Assembly (NCBI GenBank): GCA_030407315.1
Contig: JALQPE010002509.1
Span: 62,001 to 126,000 of the forward strand
Direction: 5' to 3'
DNA length: 64,000 nt
Source of the DNA: Asparagopsis taxiformis
Lineage: Eukaryota > Rhodophyta > Florideophyceae > Bonnemaisoniales > Bonnemaisoniaceae
Shown: positions 40,622 through 49,349 of the stretch, piece by piece
Layout: the number at the start of each line of letters is the position of its first letter
Numbering within the stretch: the stretch's first letter is position 1
Notes under the pieces: generated by a model
Databases searched by the model: none
What the model saw: the letters and a program-made list of their open reading frames with translations, nothing else
What the model was told of the DNA's origin: nothing
Translations under genes and position numbers: made by a program

Positions 40622-43563
40622 CTAGTCAGTCTTCGATTTTTCTTGAGAACATACGGCGCAGATTCTTTGATCAGTCTCTCCCCCGCTGCATAGATCGTGC
40701 ACTTTTTTGGAGCACTTCGTACAGACTGAAAGGAGACGCTCCGGTCGTTGTGCATCAGCATTATCTGCGAGAATGCAGAACTCTCTTGATGCACAAACTA
40801 CGGATTCTCGTGGTATGGAAGGAGAACATTGGCGTGTTTTGGGTACTTCGAATTGTTCCCTATTATCGAGACTTTCAATGACACTTTTTGGATCCGAATC
40901 CTTCGCTCGTAGTCGTGATAAATTTCGTGAGTCTAATCGGTCCGTACGAATACCCTTTCCTAGTCTCCATTCTGTATTATTGTTTTCCTCGCTGTGCTCT
41001 TCGTCAAGTGCATCGGTATCTGGGCTGCATGAGCTGGATCCAAACCTAGACAGAAAACTTTTAGTTTCGGACTGTAACTCCCCAATTTCCATTGATCTAG
41101 ACCTTGTGTTTCGTGAGGTTTGTGAAGTGTTCTTCATGTCCTTCGCGCACCTCATTAATCGATCTCTTGCTAGAATAAAACAATCCCTACTCTGTTCCAC
41201 AAGCGTACATGATCGTCTTGTCGCCAGACAGGCAATACCAGTAGTCATTGTACCTGCATAGGTGTCCAGGACATTCCCCCTTCGGGAGCAAATGTAGTCA
41301 TGATCTCAGCCAACAAGAAAGGGTTTTTCTCCTCCACTCGCACGCGAGCTCTACTGCTCGGGTAGGTCAGCTTGTTCCTAACAATCGGAATATTATCAAT
41401 AACATTGAACTTGCGTTTGTGGGAACTTCTGAGAAGACAGTACTGCGACTGGAGGTTTGCTTTAAACCCAGAAGGGTGCTGCCCGGAACATCTGCCCACA
41501 AGTGCAAAGTCTACAGCATTTTGGGGGAATGTGTTATTTCTTGTCCGTTGCAATCCAGAGCTCTCTTTGACAAAGGTCAGGGGATGTTGCATTACACACA
41601 TATCAGTTGTACGGAAAGCATTAAACCACCTGGGTAGCAAATGAAATGAAGAGAAAATGACAACATATCCACCTGGCTTAACCATTCTTCTCGTGAACTG
41701 TACAAAAGCTTCCATCTCTGCATCATCGATATAGTCCGTATAATTGGCACCTGTGTTGGAAGAGTTAGGTTTTAACATGTAGGGAGGGTCAGTAAGTACC
41801 AAGTCGAACTTGTGTTCCTCTGATACAACTGTGTTGCGGTAGTGTTGCCAGGACATTTGATAGCAACTTATGTTCTGGGATCGAAGAACGGAAATCCCAT
41901 CATTCTTTTCTGCTGCACCACCAGTATCGAGTCTCTCTGATGTTTGAGTGAGAGGCCGAGAAGTAGGATCTGCAGAGGACAGTTCTCGCAAAATTTTCTC
42001 CCCGTCATCCTCATTTTCGATTGGTTCATTAGAGGAATACTTCTTTAGGCCGTCTTTTTGGCCATCTCTATGAGCACATTGAGTTTCCGGATCCTTATTA
42101 GATTGTTCTAAGCCATTTGATTCATGCGATAGTGGTCCCGCATCGCAATCTTGATTCACAACTGACTGCTTTTCACAACTAGTTTCTTTCTCTTCTGAAT
42201 TCTCTGAAGCATACGGTTGTGTTGTAGATTCAGAGGAGCTGGGTAAATTTCCAGATTTGAATGTTTGTTGAGGCTCAGCATGTCTTTGTTGATCTCTCCC
42301 GCACTTGTCCCTGTATTTCTTCATTTTCCACTTGAATTGGGATGGGAAAGAGTTCTGATATACTTTGAGTAGAGAAGGAAGTATGTCAACATCATGTCCA
42401 GAATTGCTCAAGACCTCTTCATCCAAAACTGACGTACGAAGTACATTCTTCTTGACGACTTCCATATCTTTCGGCCATGAGTCTGATTCCAGGAAGCCTT
42501 GAAACTTCTCTGCCTCATGCCGAGCAGCCTTTGCTGCAACGGCAAGCTTTTGCATGACTGCAGCTGGAATGGTACGGAAATTGTTCTGCTTGCAGTACAT
42601 TTGCGCACGGTACAGGGAATTAATTTGATCTTCCTCAGAAGAATTCATGAATGCAGACGCCCCTTTGAGAGTATTGGTGGATATCATATCCCTGTATATT
42701 CTGCAGTCAAGAGAAGGAAATGGATTTAGTGAACGACCCTGTGTGGAAGCCTTTTGCTTCTCATACGACCTTGTTAGCTCAGGATGCTCTCCGTTTACCA
42801 ACTCGCCAATCTTCTCAATGACATCCCTTGAGAGTTTCAGGACACACCCTGCGAGCTGTCTCTGAGTGCTAGTTGACCTTCCTGGCCCCCCTGCGTAGAA
42901 ATCAGCTACTGCAGAAACGAAACCCTTGGGAAGCTTATCACCTTCTAGACATTTGTCCCGCTTCAAAGTATTAGAATCTTCATAGAGAGACTTCATAATG
43001 TCAAAGACGGTAGTTTTTATAATGTAGGACTCTTCCTGTAGAGCATTCCTAGCTCGGGCATAAGCGCGAAGCTGATCCAAGGGTGATGCTCTTATACAGA
43101 GAACTGTCCAGCTGAAGCCTGCCCATTGTTCAGGAATTTTTTTCATCAGTCTTTGGATGACTAGAAGCCGATGGAGCCCATCAACAATTCCAAACCACAC
43201 AGGAAACTTTGCAAGTTCCTTCTTTGACTCCTCGATACTCATCCCACGCTCCTCAATGAGATATGATCTCGGGTAGCTGCAGAAAGCACCTTCAAGCTTA
43301 ACTACAACAGCCTTGTTCCCTGCTGCACTTAAACCTCCTTCGACGATAGCATTGTTAGCACCACCGGTGAAACTATGCTCGAGACGATCAAGGCCTGATG
43401 GAGAGACATGTCGAATTTTCGTTAGCGGAACGCAGGATCTTGGATCCACTCGAATTATTGAAGCACCTTCCTCCATTTCGCCAAATAAAGGTTGTATCTG
43501 CTTGATTTGCATCGCGGTAGTCTCCTTTGTAGGCTTTCTTCTTCCCTCAGCCTTTCGGACCAT
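40622..43563 (-). pseudogene. ParB-like / DNA methyltransferase / zinc-finger gene, one frameshift
   Basis: The ATG at 43563 opens 772 residues: a ParB-type domain with WFGIVDGLHRLLVIQ (DG 128-129, HR 131-132), a helical region, a charged linker (~450-570) and methyltransferase motif IV DPPY at 592-595 (VLTDPPYMLK). At about 41270 a 1-nt deletion ends the frame just before the SAM-binding motif. The shifted frame resumes at once (LDTYAGTMTTGIACLATRR) and runs through a Ser-rich region to a zinc finger (CTKCSKKVHDLC ... CAVC) ending at 40622. Architecture and motif order equal those of 49350-52223, so the repair is unambiguous. As it stands the enzyme lacks motif I and should be inactive unless frameshifting is programmed. 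It is divergent from the DUF7869-like gene at 55978. Confidence 0.8.
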
Positions 43564-43832
43564 GTTAGGAGTCGTTGAACGTTCTATGATTGTGATCGTC
43601 TTGAACGTTTCCGGGTATTATGAAAATAAACGCCTTATTCCTGAAGATGCTGTTAAATCAATCAATCAATGTGCTGGTCGAGCTCGATGTTTTGTGCTTA
43701 AGATTGCAGTGCATGAGCGGTCTCCTTATCATCGAAATTATTTACCGAGAAAATAGCTCTCGAATGCCCCCGGCAGGAGTATCAAAGAAGTCTAGAAGCC
43801 AGTCCAGATGAAACAATCTCAGCTGGATCCAC
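43564..43832. promoter_or_regulatory. Left part of the outer element's divergent promoter region
   Basis: Together with 54818-55977 this was one ~1.4 kb spacer between the outer ParB-MTase and DUF7869-like genes before the inner element landed in it. No clear TATA box on the minus side. Confidence 0.4.
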
Positions 43833-43836
43833 ATAT
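43833..43836. repeat. Target-site duplication ATAT, left copy
   Basis: ATAT precedes AACACAGTGAGCACC and recurs at 54814-54817. ATAT is palindromic, so part could belong to the TIR. The 4-bp size agrees with the CAAG duplication of the outer element. Confidence 0.75.
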
Positions 43837-45047
43837 AACACAGTGAGCACCAAAATCAGAATATTTATTTTAGAACAGAATTATGTGCACAGTATTCCAC
43901 GGCCATATTTTGCCATGTGTCAGTCCTGTACTCCGCTATCATACTAATGAATGATGGATACCATACATACACTGCAGTGTATCATTGGGAGTACCATGTC
44001 TACGGTTCATGTGTTACACAGTGTGTATAACGGACAAATAAAACATAACATTAGTTTTTAGATTGATTTTGATGGAACTTGCTGCAGGTGCTATTTACGT
44101 GGTGGAAAGCAGTCCATCCGAATGTGAGCTGGAGCAAAACCTAATGAGGGGATCGGCGTGTGCAGATGGACCAATTTGAATTGCATTAATGCGCAATTCA
44201 ATATCTCCATTTAATTTGCGTGAAGCACTGACATTGTTTGGAGATTGAAGAGGTCAGCAAGCGTCTGTGATGAGGCAGCTGTCAGCTAGCCAAATGGCTT
44301 AGTTGAAACTCCAGAAGAGCCAGGCGGACAAGCGGACTTCCTGACAGTATATTTGTTCAATCGAGCAGCTCTCGAAATGTTCTTTAATTTATAAGCAGGT
44401 GCACTATTGATTCCAAATTGAACCATAGTCCAATGTACTGTACAGGAATTTGAAATTCCAAAGTTGTCTTTGAGCGTACGCTCGTGTTTTACGTGTCATC
44501 TGTGCAGTGAATTTGTATACATACCAGTCGTTGACATATGGACATGTGTGAAGCACATATCACATCAAAGATAGATCTCAGCTATTGGGTCATTGGGCTG
44601 GAATTTTGAAATTAGGAACTTAATCCAAAATATGCACCGTGGAGGCGCCATCAACGCGATATGTGTGTATCTTCCTGTGATGGTGCTTTCTCAGATAGTC
44701 TGCTCAGGAGAGACACAAAGAGTTTTTGTAAGCGGAAGTCTTTCGATTTGACCCTGTATTGGTAAATCCAATTCTCAACTGCTCTACTCAAGCTTGCAAC
44801 ATACCGGCGCTGGTCACATTCTGCGATCTTCATACGCGGTTGTATAATATTCTAAACTCCGATTGATGTTGGCGGTGCTAGACTGTATGTGCTTCATATC
44901 TAGCTGCGGTTATTCGTTCAAAAGCCGCCTGCTTATTTATTATGACGAAGTATTCATATGGATAATTCCAATTCGTAAGCGGAGAGGAACTACATCTTAC
45001 TTCTTTTTCAGCCTTATTAGAAGCCAAGTGGGTCGAATACACGAGGT
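43837..45047 (+). repeat. Left TIR of the inner element (1,211 bp)
   Basis: Exact inverse of 53603-54813 as far as read. The match stops at GGTCGAATACACGAGGT. It contains two short divergent frames with starts ~30 bp apart (44833 and 44866). Confidence 0.95.
44651..44833 (-). CDS. 60-residue TIR-borne frame, left copy
   Basis: From the ATG at 44833 it encodes a basic helical peptide (MKIAECDQRRYVASLSRAVE ...) rich in Arg, Lys and Leu. Identical to 53817-53999. It may be a small DNA-binding peptide, an exon, or chance. Confidence 0.3.
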   Translation of the reverse strand: MKIAECDQRRYVASLSRAVENWIYQYRVKSKDFRLQKLFVSLLSRLSEKAPSQEDTHISR

Positions 45048-45372
45048 AATTGTCGCTTACGGTGAATCAGGGGGCTATGATAGTATCCATTGTTTTTGTT
45101 GTGTACGACGATACACAATACCTCAAGAATGTGTTGGAACGTATGTGAGACTCTCTTTTATCATCTTCACATCTCCCATTGACAGAGTCTTATCCTTTCT
45201 TAGTCTCGTCAAACGTGCCAAGACTGTGTTCACACTGATTTCAGAGGTCCATACATCTCCATTACTTTTCTTTGCCTCACTGTACTTTGACTTGAATGGG
45301 TCTTTCATGTTAGTATACGCCTGCAGCCATCTCACACCCAGGAGCCATATTTCTCCGCTACTGTTAACCTGA
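44866..45372 (+). CDS. TIR-borne frame crossing the left TIR inner edge
   Basis: Starts at ATG 44866 with a hydrophobic, Cys-rich stretch (MLAVLDCMCFISSCGYSFKS). Identical to the right-hand copy until the TIR edge at 45047, then a different tail overlapping the DUF7869-like gene. Probably not a real gene in this copy. Confidence 0.2.
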   Translation: MLAVLDCMCFISSCGYSFKSRLLIYYDEVFIWIIPIRKRRGTTSYFFFSLIRSQVGRIHEVIVAYGESGGYDSIHCFCCVRRYTIPQECVGTYVRLSFIIFTSPIDRVLSFLSLVKRAKTVFTLISEVHTSPLLFFASLYFDLNGSFMLVYACSHLTPRSHISPLLLT

Positions 45373-47438
45373 ACTTCAGTAACATATGAGAGCCAGAAGG
45401 GATTTGATGGCTCGGCTGTCCTGACAGCAATCATGTCTCCAACGTTATAGCTGTAATTCGCCAGAGGATCAGAGGCATCTTCGTCGGATAAGTCTGTCTC
45501 GTTCATTTCTGCATTGCCATTCAGCAAAATTGCAAAATGCCTTCCATTTTGTTCTGGAGAGGTGTCGTGGTCCCAGTGCATATTGTCTGAGCGTGGAGTA
45601 TATATTATATCTGCAAGCTTCTCCAGAGCTACCATTCGATGGAAATCGGAAATGCGGGCTTCTGCCGCAGAGATTCCTCGACATACATCTCGGTAGTTAT
45701 CTGGAGGGGAAGTTTCTGTGGGTGGTGCATCGAAAATATTGGGCGTAAACTTCAGAAATCCACCATCTATATTTGCATGGAGACCACTCGAATTACCATT
45801 GCAATCTCTCTTAACCGAGACTGTAGTCTGGAATCGCTCGTGAATACTTCGTGGTTCACCTCGTTTCCTGCTGAATTGGAAGTATCTGAACTGAGAGAAT
45901 GAAGAGACCTTCTCGAGACATTTTGATTCTTCAAATAACCCTGATAGGTTTGCGATAGATTGCATGTGGGATACGGTTGGGGTAGGTGTGTAAGATTTCG
46001 ATAGTTGCAAAATTAAATCTTCGAGGGTTATCGCGCTGTTCGTTCGTAGCCTTCGGGAAGTACAAGAGAAACACTGGTCAATGTCTTCGTGGGTATGGCC
46101 AACGGGTAAAAAAGAAACAAAGACTTCTTGGAAGACACCTTTCGAAACTAGACACTCACAATACGCAAAAAAATAGCGGTTCTTGTTTTCCCGACCACAG
46201 TTGTCTAGCTGAACGTAAAGAGTATCCGGTAGCTTTCCTTTCGTAGCCTTCCGAGAGAGCCACCTATGCATGGCTTCAATTACATGATTTGATCCAGTAT
46301 CAAACTCATCTGTCATTGTGAACAGAAATAGATGATTCGTTGGACCATGTTCAAGAACTCCAGTTAGATGAATATTGATCTTATGACCTTTTTGAGTCGT
46401 CTTAGTCTCAAATGGCCAATGCGGGAGTGCGTATGGAGCTTGTGTGGCACCATCAATGATTATGCTGGCAAACTTTCGTGGATGATGGCGAGCATTTTCT
46501 CTATTCCGGTAGTATTGAAGTCTCTCTTTCTCCACGAAACGGTTGTGTTGGACCTTCAGCTTCCTCAGTTTGTCAGTCTTCTCACGATTTAATCCTGCAT
46601 CAGCAAGCTGTTTCCTAAGATGTTCACAAATGTCGCACTTCGAAAACCGATGCACCTTTCTGCATTTGACAATCGGACAGAATGACTTCCAGACTTCAAG
46701 GAAGTATGTGTAGCTCGGGGGTGGAACTGTATTCTGCAGACAATCCACTTCTTTCCATTGAGAGCAGAATAGACTGTACACTTCTTTTTTCTCGAAGTAA
46801 GGGAGATGCATCTCTCCAGTGTCCGGCATCCTATTAGAAGTACTTTCGGCGAGATTGTCAATATACACACGAATAACATCCCGCGTGCTCATTCCAGAAC
46901 TTAGTCGAGGTAATCTAAAAAGAGATTTTGTACCTCTTGACTTACTTGTTTCTTTCACAGCGCACTGAAGGAAACGAGAGACTTTGAACCCTTTCTCGAG
47001 GAAGCTTGAACATACTGGCTTCCCGTCAAAATAGAACTTTTTAATGCTTCCTTTCTTTCCATTTATCATTCTCAGCATTGATATGAGCGCATTCTTTCTT
47101 TCGAATTGGTTCATTAGTAGGAACCGCCGACGTTGAGCGAGCAGAAATGACTCGTCTACAGAAGCAAAACACCTGAACCTCTTGCAGCACTCCCATGAAG
47201 AAACGGAAAGATCGGAACATTCTTCTGCAAGCTTGATTCTTCTTGTCCTTAGTTCCGTAAGTTCGAGGTCTAATTTTCTCTTCAGCAAGAGAGGCTTCCG
47301 CATGTATACTTGCTCAGTGTACTCAGCTTGAGAATGGTCACGAGATACAACCGATTGTATTCGTTGAAGGACCCGCTCAGTATATGAATTGGGAGAGTAT
47401 GTTTGCCCTTCTGGGAAGTATTCATCTCTCGTGCTCAT
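45123..47438 (-). CDS. DUF7869-like putative DDE/D transposase (inner element)
   Basis: 771 residues from the ATG at 47438 (MSTRDEYFPEGQ; the frame seven codons further upstream opens only with GTG). After a charged N-terminus comes a Cys/His region (CRKVHRFSKCDICEHLRKQL, ~270-290) and a helical stretch. The core then shows SIIIDGATQAPYALPHWPFE (D329), YVQLDNCGRENKNRYF (D412) and FLPVGHTHEDIDQCFS (E451, D454). The spacing and the strand-Asp pattern suit an RNase H-like DDE/D transposase; the blocks match my memory of the DUF7869 family. A C-terminal beta-rich region follows. It pairs with the divergent ParB-MTase gene and would act on the AACAC termini. Confidence 0.75.
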   Translation of the reverse strand: MSTRDEYFPEGQTYSPNSYTERVLQRIQSVVSRDHSQAEYTEQVYMRKPLLLKRKLDLELTELRTRRIKLAEECSDLSVSSWECCKRFRCFASVDESFLLAQRRRFLLMNQFERKNALISMLRMINGKKGSIKKFYFDGKPVCSSFLEKGFKVSRFLQCAVKETSKSRGTKSLFRLPRLSSGMSTRDVIRVYIDNLAESTSNRMPDTGEMHLPYFEKKEVYSLFCSQWKEVDCLQNTVPPPSYTYFLEVWKSFCPIVKCRKVHRFSKCDICEHLRKQLADAGLNREKTDKLRKLKVQHNRFVEKERLQYYRNRENARHHPRKFASIIIDGATQAPYALPHWPFETKTTQKGHKINIHLTGVLEHGPTNHLFLFTMTDEFDTGSNHVIEAMHRWLSRKATKGKLPDTLYVQLDNCGRENKNRYFFAYCECLVSKGVFQEVFVSFLPVGHTHEDIDQCFSCTSRRLRTNSAITLEDLILQLSKSYTPTPTVSHMQSIANLSGLFEESKCLEKVSSFSQFRYFQFSRKRGEPRSIHERFQTTVSVKRDCNGNSSGLHANIDGGFLKFTPNIFDAPPTETSPPDNYRDVCRGISAAEARISDFHRMVALEKLADIIYTPRSDNMHWDHDTSPEQNGRHFAILLNGNAEMNETDLSDEDASDPLANYSYNVGDMIAVRTAEPSNPFWLSYVTEVQVNSSGEIWLLGVRWLQAYTNMKDPFKSKYSEAKKSNGDVWTSEISVNTVLARLTRLRKDKTLSMGDVKMIKESLTYVPTHS

Positions 47439-49349
47439 CGTTGGATCATTGAAGAACACCTTTCAGCAATGGTCTAGAGCGAAGTTGATGATTTTCCAAA
47501 AAGGTACAGGAAAAGTACCGAAGTGGAGGGTGCTGTTGAGTACAGAGAGCTCTCTGAAAGTCACAGCTTCGATCGAAACGTGATCTCTCCTTATATATAT
47601 TTGAAGGAATGCATGCACCTTATCTCACCTCCACAAAATAATGAACTGGCATTTTGCAGCTACATGATCAATCTACATCTTTTGGTTTTCTGCGCGCCAG
47701 GCCGTGGGATTACCGTGCCCAAGCTAACTGAGAGATACCGTTACCCATGGGAATGTGTCACATGCATGTGACTCATTTTGCTATGTCTCACTGCGATGTA
47801 GGCATACTTTTCATCTGAAAATGAATGAGATTAGGGTCTTCGTAGTGACGTGTAACTATACAGCTAGGAGCGATTCCATGTTTCACTGGAGTTCATTTAC
47901 TGTTCGTCCGTGTGGAGTAATCCTTGTCGTGAAGCAACGACATGAACGGTAGAATAGTCGAGATTTATGATGACAAAGCAAGAAGAAAATGTTCTCGTAT
48001 CACATTCACACACGAATGAGAAGGCCGAAATTTAGACGTTATGAAACTTCTGGCCACCGATAACGAAGTAACGATATGAGAGAGTTTTTAATGTAAAATA
48101 ATGTTTCGCGATGTCACTGGAGCTTGAGATGTAACGTTACATAAGACAAATAACCAGAATCCTTCTCATTCGCATGCATGAACACGTTACATCAACTATA
48201 AGCTGGAGGGCGGATGTAGATGGGATCATTCCTGTCAGGAATGGTTGCTATTCTGATGCTTCACGTCACATTGCACTTTGCAATTCTTATATGACATCCT
48301 GAGTGGAAAGTTGCAGGAGGCTGGCCCTAGACGAGCAAAATTTTACGGCGTCGTGAAACTTCACAGTAAGTATGATGCGATACGTGTCTCAATGGAGACA
48401 ACGTGTTTAATCTCAAGCCTTCGCTTGTGAGGGTACCTGCTGATGATGGAATGGACCGTTCACCATGTGTCTAGCGTATTCAGCGAGTTCCGGTACTATT
48501 TTCAGGCTCACTGTCGGGGCTCTAGATCCGTGAAACGATTTCATCGTATCCAGATGGGCCAGGTTTTATACGTGGAACAAAGTGACTACACACGACCCAG
48601 TGTATAACAGAGATTCTGCTTTCACAGCTTGGTCTGGATCATGCGTGTCTGGAGAGAGGACATCTCTGACCCATGGTTTTTGTCACGTTGATGATATAGT
48701 AAATCAGTATTCAGAAACATCATCAATCACCTTTGAAGCTTTTCATGCTTTCAGAATAAGTCATTCATTGCAGATATTGAAGAAGATATGATATCTCTAG
48801 TGACTTGAACCAGATTCAACGTATTCCTATAAAATTTTAGATAATTTCGCACAGGAAGATGATTTCTGTTCCTGATATTCATCTACATCTCATTCCGTGA
48901 ATGTCCAGAACAAGCGATGAGACTAATCTCTACAACAAAATCGGAATCACGTAGAGATCGCTCGAGAGCAAGCTCAACAGCTAGCTCATTTATTCAATAC
49001 AGCCAAAGCTCATTGACATCTCTGCATGCTACAAAAGGGACCAATGCACGTGGGATATGAAGCCAAACTATCATAGCAGTGGAAGTTACCAGCATCTGGA
49101 AGAATAACTTTTCTGTCCTCGCAACCACGTTCAAGATTTGACCTCATTCTACTTCAAATTTCTGCCCAGAACTCACAAGTACCGATCCTTCGGTGGGATC
49201 CCACACGAGCGAGATAACATTACAGGAATATAATTGAAACGAACGTTCTAGAGCTGAAGTGACTTTTCAGACTTGCATCAAAGCCAAGATCGAATATCTG
49301 CAGGGATTATCAACTTTAGATCAGCATATTGAGCGAAGGGAAGTCACAA
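47439..49349. promoter_or_regulatory. Divergent promoter region of the inner gene pair
   Basis: A 1.9 kb spacer with no convincing frame. On the minus side a TATA box (TATATATAAGGAGAGAT, about 47582-47599) lies ~150 bp from the transposase ATG. On the plus side there is no strong TATA box; GGAATATAATTG near 49226 is a weak candidate. Confidence 0.5.
47582..47599 (-). promoter_or_regulatory. TATA box with GAGAGAT tail, inner transposase
   Basis: TATATATAAGGAGAGAT reads toward the gene at 47438. The outer element has TATAAAGGGAGAGATT at 55958 in front of its paralogous gene, so box and tail are conserved between diverged family members. Confidence 0.55.
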
